From contig MU270023.1 in assembly GCA_021432635.1 (NCBI GenBank), positions 992,001-1,056,000 of the forward strand: DNA of 64,000 bases, given 5' to 3'. The notes beneath the pieces were generated by a model. It saw nothing but the letters and a program-made list of their open reading frames with translations, ran no database searches and was not told the DNA's origin. The number at the start of each line of letters is the position of its first letter. Within the stretch, counting starts at the first letter, position 1. The stretch is from Thozetella sp. PMI_491 (lineage: Eukaryota > Ascomycota > Sordariomycetes > Chaetosphaeriales > Chaetosphaeriaceae). The translations under genes were made by a program, and so were the position numbers. Of the stretch, positions 45,820 through 56,210 are shown one piece after another.

Positions 45820-48800
45820 CTATAAGATTCGGCGGAGGAGTGCTTTAAAGCGAGAGCTGCTTGACTTTCCCTTGACTGTGCTGTGGGATTCCAGAAGACG
45901 CTGTATTTGTTTTGAGGATAGGTGAGGGGCAACTATCCCGTCCGCTTGCTCGAAGTGGTGGATAGCAGTTTCGCTCTTGTAAAGATCCGCAGCGCGGCCA
46001 GTCTCTTTCTTCGGTCGAAAGGTGGTCTGCACATGGACCCGCTCCCGTATATTAGCACCGTGAGTAACTAGTAACTCGAGGATGTCGAATAGATCCATGT
46101 TCTCCTTTACACGTGGAGCCGAGTCAAATTTTAGGTCATATAAGAATTGATGCCAGATGGAGATTCTCTTTGGAATTTCCTCGTCCAGGGTGTATCTGTC
46201 TGAGTGTGCGATACACTTCTCGTTAGGGTTCGCTCCACGTTGAAGAAGAAGTTTGATCATCTCAACGCTAACAGGCGTCAAAACTCTCCGTGGATGCAAG
46301 CCATGTACCAACAAAGGATTGTCTTTATCGTGGACCAGTTCTGTATTCTCATCAAGCCTGTAGGCTACATAACGGTGCAGGCCATACTCAACAGAGAGTC
46401 CAAGAAAGCTGGCTTTTCTCGAAGATGGCAGTTTTGGTTGTATATGTGCCAACTTGCGGTCGGCTTCGTCTAGTAATGGCTGGAGTAGCTTTAGAAGCTC
46501 ATCCGAGTCTTGCTCAATGCGAGCACTACAGCGCAGTAGTTCATCAAGTGTGCTGAAACAAGCGAGCCCAAGAGTCTCTTTCTCGGCCCCAAAGTACAGC
46601 AAGTCGCCTAGTTGGGCCACATATGCACGGCATAGATTCAGTCGCGCGTCAAAGCCATTCGGGAGTCGCATGCGTAGCTCTCTCTGCATTTCAGAGCCAA
46701 GAAGATAGTCGCGAACAGTCCGGTGCAGGAAATCAGATTTAGTCCCGAGAAGCTTCTCCAGAGCATCCATGTTGGGGCGGTGTTTCCGTGCCAGTATCGT
46801 CATTTCCAAAAGACCCTTACCCCTAGCCTGAAGCCTTGCAGAGATGGTATCTTCAATGTAAGATGGATCGGTGGATGTGGTTTGCGGGCGCTTCCTTTCG
46901 CGTTGAACGACGGGTGTTGTCGATTGTAGATCATCCAAATACCATAATGTCAACAAACTTAGAGGTTCTAGTGCCACTAGGCAGGTTTGGATCTGCATAG
47001 CCGCCAGGGTTCTATAGTGCTCATCCACCGAGTCGAGCATATGTCGAAAGTATTCTTCCAGTGTCTTCGGTGTTTTTTTCAACCGGTCTTCCAGATCGCT
47101 AATTCTGTCGGCATTCGTAAAGCCGTCGAGGAGCGTTTTGACCGCAAGAGATACCCAGAGAAACACACCGTTGGCGTCGTTCACAATCTGTTGCACTAAA
47201 TCTTCATAGCGAGGATCGCGTGATACCTCCAACCGGAAGCGAGAGGATTCCGCAAAGCATTCCTGGACAAACCGCCTGATATCATCTTTCGTATGCTCTT
47301 CCATTCTGAGGCATCGTTCCGGACCCTTCCCTGTTCCGAACGCGCTTCGGAAATCGTTTTCCGGTCTGCTAGAGAGACAGACCTTTATATCAGAGTGGCC
47401 TGAAACGTGCTTGAGTACTCGCGAAAGCTCTGCAAAATCCCCTTCCTCCGGTGCGTCGTACTCGTCAAGTCCATCAATGAAGAGACAGAAGCGGGTTGCG
47501 GATGCCGAGATGCCGCCAAGCTTGTCAAAGCATGCAATGAGCTCTTTGAGAGTCCAAGGTGCTGGATCCGCTTGGTATGGTGCGATCTGCGTGTATTTAT
47601 CACAGACTTGTGAAATCAGACTCGAATCCTGCCTGAATATTTCGAAGAGGAGGTTTCTGAAAAGCCCTTCCTGCGACTTTTGGAGTTTCGAACCTCGACT
47701 CCAAAAAAAATATCTTGCGACGACAAGTCTATGTTCCCCTGCCCACTCTTTCAAAAGCTCATTGGTCTTATCGTTGTCACAGAGGAACTTGATCAAGGTC
47801 GATTTACCCGAGCCGGGCTTGCCAGATATCCAATAGATCCCATCTTGTTGCCTCAGCCAATCTGCAAAACAAGGTGCTCTATCCGACTCGTCGGAGGAGC
47901 CATCCTCGCGGAAAATCCAGCCAAAGGTCGATGAATGTGCCTCTTTGACGTTATCGTGCCGGGTCATCATGCCTGGGAACGACAAACTCTGTAGGACCAT
48001 TTGCTCAGTAGCAATAATTTTGCTCTCTCTTGAGACGCTTTCCATCGCCATGGAAAGCCCCTTCATTCTCTCTGACAGCACCTGGGTGTCGAGCTGGCTC
48101 ACCGGTGTCTTGAATCGAAGCTCTTGGGGCCCGGGCCGCGTCTCCCCCAATGTGCGGACCTCTTCAATGCCGCTCAATGATTGGAAGTATTGCCGAACGT
48201 TAAGACGCGATAGCGTTTGCTCTCCGCTTAGTTGGTGAAGGGCACCCAAGAGCTCCTGTTTAAGCGACTGCAGTCCCGCGGCCCGGTCCATCTCAAATCT
48301 CTTGTTCTGGTCATCGATGCGGTCAAGCACGCCTCGTATGTCCGACTGTTGGTCACTAGAGGCGATATGAGTCAGCCGAGACCAGACAAAGAGCATCATG
48401 TTGGACGCACAGAAGAAGCTTTAGTAGATGTGTATTTAGTTCTCTCTGCAATGCATCAAGCCGAGTGCCGAGATTTGCAACTTGGTCCGTCCTCCAGACT
48501 TCGGCGAGCGCCACCAGGAAGCTCTTCCATACCGTGGCTTTACCACTAGTCTCCAACGTGCTCAGGACCCGCTGAAGATCTTTTGAGACTGACTGGCAGT
48601 CGAAAGCAATGGTTCTTAAACCCGCGCCAACCCTTGTGGTTCCGCGGTCTATGGATATTGTCAGATCCTCGGTGAGCGACTGTAAGTCCGCGGCAATTGT
48701 TCTCAGTTCGTGGGTCCGCTCAGATGAGCCCGTCGCAGAGCGGTAGATGGCCCATGTTCCAGACACCAAGCCGCAGGTGAAATCCAGGAAAGAAACGATG

Positions 48801-48835
48801 TTGCTAGCGAACCCAAGCGCGGTGAATGGATCCAT
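45820..48835 (-). CDS. NACHT-domain STAND receptor (fungal NLR-like) with ankyrin C-terminus
   Basis: Two exons, 48835-48411 and 48355-45820, give 2,961 nt and 986 residues. The N-terminal 140 residues (MDPFTALGFASNIVSFLDF) are the helical N-terminal domain common to fungal STAND proteins. The NACHT NTPase follows, with Walker A GKPGSGKST (320-328), Walker B LFIDGLDEY (433-441) and a sensor CLSSRP (about 468). C-terminal units LLQRGANPN and LVTHGANI are ankyrin-like, fewer than in many NLRs. Such proteins act as signal-dependent oligomerising switches in non-self recognition, including heterokaryon incompatibility. The ATG at 48835 is the first in frame. It is intact and divergent from the triple-repeat protein at 49640. 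Confidence 0.9.
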
Positions 48836-49639
48836 GGCCAACTATAGTGCTCACAGCGTCCTTGGAAAAGGCCGACTCCCTACTTCCACGTGTCGCGCAA
48901 GCTTTGTCCAATAGAGAACGACAGCACTTTTTTTTTCGATACAACAACCGCAAATTTCTTGGCATTCAGGCAAGCTTGGGGAATTGAAGCGGCGCGGGCT
49001 TGCGGTCTGGCCGGAAGGCTTTGGGCGAAAGGCGGGGCTGACAACGAGGCTCTGAATTTAAGGCAGCATCACGTGGAACACTTGAGGTGGCACTGCAGAA
49101 CACGAAGCCAGAAATAGCAAGGACCTTTTGGCAACATCAATGCAGTCTTGACCAATTGAACTGGACGTGCAACATAATGGCTGCATGGTCTATATACCGC
49201 CCAGCATACTCCTAGCTCGTTGCTTTCTGCTTTAAATGCTTGCCAGCTATAATTTAATCGGCACGATTTCGCGCGCGGCTGAAACTTGCTGGAATGACGC
49301 TACAAAGCTTGTCTGAAGGGCTCCCTTGTGCCCATTCTTTTGCGTAGCATTACTTATCTACCCGTGGCCCTCTGGGCAAAGATGTTGGCGAATTCATTAT
49401 TGTTAACGTGAGTCATTGTTGTGTTGTATGGGACATTGGGCTAACATCCAGTCGGCCCCCAAAATGCTAGCGCCAACGCGTGTAGTTAAAGTGGAAGGTC
49501 GCACCTTTGCGGCACGATGAGGAGTCATAAATCATATCGCCCCACCGATTTCTCCCTATATAGCTTCTGCGCGACCACGGCAGGCATTCATGTAAGAGAC
49601 AGCTTATCTCTGCATTGTCACTAGGTATATTCTCGCAAT
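48836..49639. promoter_or_regulatory. Divergent promoter between the NACHT receptor and the triple-repeat protein genes
   Basis: 804 bp with no supported gene. A TATA-like CTATATAGC lies about 84 bp upstream of the plus-strand ATG (near 49556-49562). Confidence 0.4.
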
Positions 49640-51496
49640 ATGGGTTGCTGCGTGTCCACTGAAGAAGACGGCCCGGGCGCCAGGCCAGGAATCACGAAGA
49701 ATGCGCCGACCACCCTAAACCAGTTGATGGACGCTTCCATCCCAGAGGTGACATGGGAGGTAGACGCTTCGTGGGCAGGCCAATGGGCCGAACTGACGAA
49801 CAATTTACGGCAGCAGGGGTCCGACCGCAGAAACGAAGAGACCACTTACCGCGCCAAGCTTCCGCATGCCACATTTACGCGCGTGCGTCGTTGGCTAGAT
49901 GAAGAATATCCGGAGTGCGCAAGGGCCGGGACTATCAAAGATATGGGCGGTTTCGTCTTTCCGACGAGTACTGGCCCTTGCCAATATCCTACAAAGATGT
50001 TCTTGACCCTCGACGATCACTTTACTGGCGTTCTCTACGCTTCCACCCTCATCGTGGCGAGACCGCAGAAGCTAAAGCGTGGCGTCCAAAATGATGACTC
50101 GATATGGATGACGCCTGGCGCTGCATTGGATACGCCGGAGATGAAGGGGGCGCAAGATTCACTGTTGGCAGGACTCGCACATGTCCAAAAAACCAACGAA
50201 GGGAGTGTGAACTACGCAGTGGTTCAAATTTTCATGGGGGCAACAAAGGTCACCTGCAAGTTCAATACTGTCACGAGTGAACCTACGATTAAGTTGGTTA
50301 TTTCCGAAGCTGGCGACAAGTTCAAGGAGAGCAACGAAAATCTGAGACGACAAGCCCTTCAAGCACCAGAAGATTGGCGAGGGACGTTCCAATCTATCTC
50401 CTTCGGGACCGTGGTCCACAGACGCACACTCGATCACCCCGGATCCACCGTCTGGGACGAGGGCGAGTTTCCATTCTCAATCGACGGGGCCCCATATGCA
50501 CGTCCCACGAGGCTTCTTGTGGCGAGAAGCTTTGAGAAAATGTCCGAAGACATCGATGCCACAGTATTCCAACTTGTCGGCGAGGTCACCGACTACATCA
50601 GCACGCCAGTTAGACTTTTGCGAAATCTCACACCTGAAAAGGACCCCGGCGGCATCGTTTCCGTGACTGTGCTTTTGGCGGTCGATCCGGATGTTATCTG
50701 GCCAGAGTATGACGTATATATGGAGACTCCGGCTTTCAAAGCAGCCGAGGCCGCTGTTTTAGAGCACGTGAAGCGCCTACACAAGAGGGGCAAGGTCCAG
50801 AGATGCGCGGTGTTTGTGGCCATGGGGGCTGATCAGAAGATGTATAAGTTTGTAGGAGACAAGATCATCGAACCGGTAAATGACGAAGAGCACGCCAGCG
50901 AAAGCCTAACTGCCTCGGTGAAGCAGCAATATACCAACCTCGATGGGTTCGGCGTCCAGCTTGAGGAACAACCAAAGCATGAGCTGTTCGACTCTGAAAG
51001 TCACTTCCAAGCATTCAAGCATCGATTTCTCGAAAAGGCCCAGCAGAATCCAGACGTTTACGCCAGAATGGCGCCGCATGTATCGATAATGGCGGCGACA
51101 CACATGTTGACAATAAACTTCCCGGGGTGCGACGTTTCGGACGAGGGCGAGTTCCCAGCGACCTTGAGAGACGGTAGTGAAATCAAGATTGCGGACACAA
51201 GGCTTCTCGTCGTGAGAGACCCGAAACAAGAGCCGAAAAGCATCGTTGCCGTCACGCATGTTGTGCCCCGCCCGATCGCCCAGCTCTCGGGCTGGCTGGA
51301 TACTCCAGAGATGAAGGCGGCCGACGAAGTTTTGCTGAAACTCCTGCAGAAGTATCACAAGGAAGCCAAGGTGTCCGAAAAGGATTGCATGGCGCAGGTT
51401 ATGATGGGAACCGATGCAACCATTTACCAGTTCGTGGATGGAGAGAGGTTCGAAGATTACAGCGACGAACGAATGGCGCAGCTGAAGTGGGGTTAG
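49640..51496 (+). CDS. Uncharacterised protein with dual-acylation N-terminus and three internal repeats
   Basis: Intronless, 618 residues, not a family I recognise. The N-terminus MGCCVS is a textbook myristoylation-palmitoylation motif (Gly2; Cys3, Cys4), predicting membrane attachment on the cytosolic side. The body is three diverged repeats of about 140-170 residues (roughly 75-208, 250-406 and 455-600). Each has a GGFVFP/GEFPFS/GEFPAT strand, a LIVAR/LLVAR/LLVVR strand, a (L/M)(D/E)TPxxKxA helix (163, 361, 553) and a (F/A/M)MGAxxxxYxF end. There is no signal peptide and no known catalytic motif. It is divergent from the NACHT receptor, which could make it a receptor partner or target; this is inference from position only. 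Confidence 0.82.
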   Translation: MGCCVSTEEDGPGARPGITKNAPTTLNQLMDASIPEVTWEVDASWAGQWAELTNNLRQQGSDRRNEETTYRAKLPHATFTRVRRWLDEEYPECARAGTIKDMGGFVFPTSTGPCQYPTKMFLTLDDHFTGVLYASTLIVARPQKLKRGVQNDDSIWMTPGAALDTPEMKGAQDSLLAGLAHVQKTNEGSVNYAVVQIFMGATKVTCKFNTVTSEPTIKLVISEAGDKFKESNENLRRQALQAPEDWRGTFQSISFGTVVHRRTLDHPGSTVWDEGEFPFSIDGAPYARPTRLLVARSFEKMSEDIDATVFQLVGEVTDYISTPVRLLRNLTPEKDPGGIVSVTVLLAVDPDVIWPEYDVYMETPAFKAAEAAVLEHVKRLHKRGKVQRCAVFVAMGADQKMYKFVGDKIIEPVNDEEHASESLTASVKQQYTNLDGFGVQLEEQPKHELFDSESHFQAFKHRFLEKAQQNPDVYARMAPHVSIMAATHMLTINFPGCDVSDEGEFPATLRDGSEIKIADTRLLVVRDPKQEPKSIVAVTHVVPRPIAQLSGWLDTPEMKAADEVLLKLLQKYHKEAKVSEKDCMAQVMMGTDATIYQFVDGERFEDYSDERMAQLKWG

Positions 51497-51689
51497 CTGT
51501 CTCAAGACAAGCAGTCGCATCTTAATGGCAATATGAGTTCTTGAAAACTAAATCCACAAGAACTGTTGAGCTTTCATACCCTTTTCCTGGAGCGCTTTGT
51601 GTGCTATTTACTATGAGCAAATAGAGAAGACACCCTCGAGTCGCGCATGGGCTTAGCTGCATGGCCATGCATCAACTATCGAATGTTTA

Positions 51690-52210
51690 CGTACGAAAAG
51701 CCATTGCCACCCGGCAAAACCGCGCATACCATTCAGGCTACCCGTGATATCACCGGCCACGATTCCTCCAAAGACACCTGAAAGAACGGCCGCCGAGTAG
51801 AAGCAAAGCGCTTTGCCTGCTCTCCCTTCTTGTACTAGGGAGAAAGGACAAGCATCACTCCGGGGACAAAGCCGGCCACCAGGACCCCAGGACGAAGCGA
51901 AGTGCCAATAGCTGCTCGTAGCCTATACAGCAGATCACTATGCCCCACAAAGTCATTACAGTGGCAATATAAATCGAAGGTCGTGTCCTCGAGAGGATGA
52001 AGTTACTCGGGATCTCGAAGATGACATATGAGATGAAGGATATCACCAATGCCATCGAGTACTCAGCCGACGAGAGTTGAAGATCAGTGGCCATGCCCGC
52101 AACCTTGGCATTACCAATACTAATTACCTGTCAGTGGTGTATCCTGGCGACAATTCATAGTTTCAACTCACTTGGTCCAATCGGCATACGAAAACAAGTA
52201 CAGGACCCAT
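51690..52210 (-). pseudogene. Truncated MFS transporter relic (Dal5/allantoate-permease-like)
   Basis: On the minus strand a short exon reading YLFSYADWT (about 52210-52173) is followed, after an intron, by AKVAGMATDLQLSSAEYS, FEIPSNFILSRTRPS and LRFVLGS. Beyond these come LSP-stop-YKKGEQAKRFA and then, in another frame, FYSAAVLSGVFGGI. These are the first five helices of the anion:cation symporter group of the MFS. The TAG at 51837-51835 replaces the Trp of the LSxWYxxxE motif, a frame change follows, and the C-terminal half is absent. It is a dead fragment. Confidence 0.75.
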
Positions 52211-52650
52211 AACTATAGTGGCATCAGGCGAATATCGACTACCGATGAGCGGCGTTCAGGGCACGGGCCCCCTATAGTGCTAAATTTAAAGTGGCATTTG
52301 TTTGCTATTGCCGAGGAGCCTCCTTCTTAACGGCCAGCCACCGAGCACCCCTTACTCTTGCCAGCGCCTAGTTCGATTTTCGGAGACTAAAATAAATAAG
52401 AAAGCCAACTGGTCGCCTACGGACCATTTCCCAGATCTGACTCGAACGTCTTAGTAACGCCACCGTCGGGCCCTAAGTGTACTTCGAGACGGTCTATTGC
52501 ACCTCGCGGCTCGTCCGCGCTCAGTCCTAACACAATAGCTCGAGCTTGGCAACCATCGAAAAGATGACAAACGTGGTAGATGGCAAGGGCTCGTAAGTTT
52601 CTTCCTTGAGTTGCCAGCCCGTGGTTGTTTTACGAGACGCGTGCGCACTC

Positions 52651-52690
52651 GCACTCTTTCTACTTTCTTTTTTTCTTGCTTTCTTGCCTG
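52651..52690 (+). promoter_or_regulatory. Pyrimidine tract upstream of the secreted protein gene
   Basis: About 40 nt of nearly pure C/T lie 130 bp before the ATG at 52822. This is a common feature of strongly expressed fungal promoters near the transcription start. Confidence 0.35.
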
Positions 52691-52821
52691 CCCACCCTAT
52701 CTTGACCCCTTTGTCGATCAGGTCTTCCGTCACTCATTTGAACGCACCCAAGCAGGAAGGGAGTCTCATTAAACCCCTTGTTCGAATCACCGGTATATCT
52801 ACCATCCTTTATTCTGCCGAG

Positions 52822-55416
52822 ATGAGATTATCCGTTTTTCTCTCCTCCCTGGCGCCAGGACTTATCGCTGCCACTCCTCTCGCCCCCCGTCAGGACATCG
52901 ATTTTGACGCTTATGACTTGGCCGCTATTCATGCTACGGCCGTGATCCCTCCAGTTGGCGATATCGCTCCGCAAAACTCTGCTGCATACGATCCAACCAA
53001 TATCCTATCGCTAGCTGTGGCTCAGGTCACTGCAGGTCCTGATGCAACACAAACTGTCGATGTAGTGGCCAAGCGGGCTGTCACAGCCTGCACCACACGC
53101 ACATATAACGGACCGCGGATCACGTCACCAGCTGATACCCCGGAGGCCTTCCTCAGCTATCAGCCGTTTAAAGATGCCGCTAATGCGGCTGCGAAGGCCA
53201 GTAACATCCCCCAGGGATACCACTCGGTCCCTGGCTTTATAAACCTACAGGCAACAATTGTCAATACTGCGTATCTCACCTACGTCTCGTCACGCCTGCA
53301 GTCCTATGACGTCAGCACATGCGCCTCTGTCTGCGATGGTATAGCTGGATGCAATTCCTTTGCCATCTTTTATGAAAGGGCTCCGCTCGTCGTCAGCAAT
53401 AGCACCCAGGCCCCCGATGCGACGCTATGTCCAGCAACGAGTACATCAGGATCAGCGACCTTGATTAAATGTACCTTTTACGGCCAACCTGTTCTAACCT
53501 CACAGGCTACCAATGCCTACCAGTATTGGGGCACTTTCAAGACTGTCTATGCTGGATCTAACGCTTACGCGAGAGACACGCCTGCAACCATTGACGGGTA
53601 TCAACCGCCCGTCGCCTTCAACAACTCTGCTCTTAGTGCCCCGGTCCCAGCTAGCAGCAATGGCTTTCTCTGGACACAAACATTCGGCGCCAATGTTCCT
53701 TTCGATCCGTCCCTCTGCGCTGCATCATGCAATGCCCAGACATCATACAACGCTGAATCTGGCACCAATAATGGCTCTGCCTGTGTGTTCTTCAATGCAT
53801 TCATCCTCTATAAGAATGGACAGAATGGAGTTTTTACCTGCAATTACTATAGCATTGAGTACGATTCTTCATTTGCCACTAATACTGGGTCGAAGAGCTC
53901 TACTGGTGCTACTTATACGATCGACAACAGCTACGGATATTACATTGATCTAGACCTCCGATCCACTTGTTCTAGTGTCATGACCCAAACTACAACCACT
54001 ACTATCAACACGTGAGTTTCTACGTCCTCTTGTGGAAGTTAAGCAGAGTATCGTCAAGAAAGAGGGTTAACGCATCGGAACTGACACAGCCCCCCTACTT
54101 CAATTCCTCTGCGAAGAGATTCTGTAGATCGTCGGTCTCTGTCTATTTCAGCGAGCGCATCGGCATCAGCCCTCTATTCTGCCTGCTCGTGGATCGGCTC
54201 AACTCCGACCGTGGTAACTGTGACAGCGACATATAGCCAGAGCTGTCAATTGTCCACTCAGACGATCGTGCTCCCTTGCTCATTGAGCGCATCGACGATT
54301 ACGACTACGTTGCCTACGACGCAGACGGCCCAAACTCCAACCACTACGGTCGTGGTCAACTCGACCCTGACACCAGCTACCGAGACAGAAACATCTGAAG
54401 TGCCTTATCCTGCCACAACCGCCACCGAATACGTCACCACTACATTCACAACGGTCAACGTGCAATCAACCATTACTAGCGGAGCGGTGGTAACGGAGAC
54501 TACAACCATCACTTCTTGGACAAATTCAACGACCCCTGCTTATTATTTCTCATCTTCCCCGTCGCCTACCGTGGTCCCAAGGAACTCGGACAGCAACGCC
54601 TTGCGCAACCGTGCCCAAGACCAATGCTCTGTGGTACAGGTTACTGTCTCTACCTGTTCCGGTTCGTACTGATATTCGCACCCATAGTGGCGGGGAGCCC
54701 CTATCTCTCGCTAACACGAAGTTATAGGAGCGCCAGGCATTGTTACCTCGACAGTCTTCTCAACAGGGTATACAACACCTGCCACTGTGACGGAAATGAG
54801 CACGCAATATGTATCAGTGACTGGACTCACCACTGTGACCAGCAGCAAAGGATTTAGCGTGACTGTCAACGAGGATGTGCTGGTGGCTGCTACATGGGTG
54901 CTCGACCCGACCACTATCACCACCACATCGACAACGACCGCCACCGTCACCGTGATGTCAACCACTGCCGTACCCCAACCCCATTACTGCAAGATGCATC
55001 TACGAGCCTCAGGAGGGACCTTCAATGGAAGCTACATCATTGGCGAAGGCATGAACAACATAATCTCCAACACCGGGAGCAAGATGCTATACGAGCTCGA
55101 CAGTACCGGCAGGCTCCACCCTCTGGAAGGTACTGCAGCTGGCAAAACTGCTGTCTCATTCGGCGAAACGAACTACCAATACCTTGCCACCGATGCCCAA
55201 CTCGCCGACCGAAATTACGGTTACCGTGCGGATATCTGCCAAATCGACAGCAGCACGCTGGTGGTAAAGTGTGTCGCGTGGCCCACGACTCTATCGTTTT
55301 CATGGTTTGACGGATATTCCACCTCAGGCGGCTACTATCTATGGTTGGGTACATGGGTTCAAAGCGGGAGTATAGCCTTTACCTTAATGGCAGAGCCAGT
55401 AGCATGTGTATTGTAA
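52822..55416 (+). CDS. Secreted apple/PAN-like protein with Thr-rich stalk and extra C-terminal domain
   Basis: Three exons, 52822-54011, 54156-54661 and 54728-55416, give 2,385 nt and 794 residues. After a signal peptide, residues 1-390 are paralogous to the whole 16826-18065 protein (CTTRTYNGPRI, CNSFAIFYERAPLV, ACVFFNA, ILYKNGQNGVFTC). A Thr/Val-rich stalk (about 390-650) follows. It ends with a new 150-residue domain starting at HYCKMHLRASGG that I cannot assign. The acceptor of the first intron is a GAG (54155), chosen because it alone keeps the frame; the better-looking CAG four bases earlier breaks it. The stalk suggests wall display with O-glycans, although no GPI signal is seen. Confidence 0.8.
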
Positions 55417-56210
55417 TATTAAATCCTGTACTATAATAATAGCAATCATAGATTTGGGAAACTAGCGTGAAGAATTGCTCTCCTTTATCGGTATTCCGTA
55501 TTCCCGAGCATCGATGACACAACCTAGTGACGCCGTTTACAAGCTACCTTACTTTAGCGCGGGGCAGTTCGAAGATGCAACAGTACAAAATACCGATTCC
55601 GCAACTACTAATTCATCCTCCAGGGCCACTGGGATTGCTATCTGTCAATGTTTCCCAACCTGCTGCCTGATGAAGAATAGGTGAATGAAGTAGGTGTGTA
55701 AACACAGGCCTATCCAACAAGCTACTCTAACCTGTGGGATATCAAGTACCGTCTTGTAACCATTGCTAACCATTCCCCGTGACTACTGAAACTGACCGAG
55801 GTCGATCGGCGAATCCTTACTTCGAACGAGGCCATAATACATAGAGGTGAGAAGGAAAACTGCGGTTAATAATGACTACACTCGCCCCTGTTCAAAAGAG
55901 GAGGACGGGTATATCTATCACTGTTGGTTCAGATCCTTTATAATCTTTGTAGGTGTTTAACTGGTTAGCGTAAGTTTCTGTAAACAACGGGGGCTCTGTG
56001 GATCCTTTGGTTGTTTAACTACGGTAAGTTCATCTCGCAAGTGGAAGGCAGTATTTATATCCGGGTGGTTTTTTTAGCTGTAAACCCTCATACTGTAAGC
56101 TGTACTTCCCACGCGCGGTTGTACGACGACATTTGGTCGGGGTCAAATGTTATGCCATGGCTGTGCCCTGGGCGTGTAAACGAAGATGTTGGGCAAGTGG
56201 GTAGCTATTG
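55417..56210. other. Intergenic, no gene supported
   Basis: Convergent 3' flanks of the secreted protein gene and the DUF3176 gene. Short open frames only. Confidence 0.5.

Noticed and set aside
46204-48549. Plus-strand frames across the NACHT gene
   Set aside because: Antisense to the intact NACHT coding sequence with Walker motifs.
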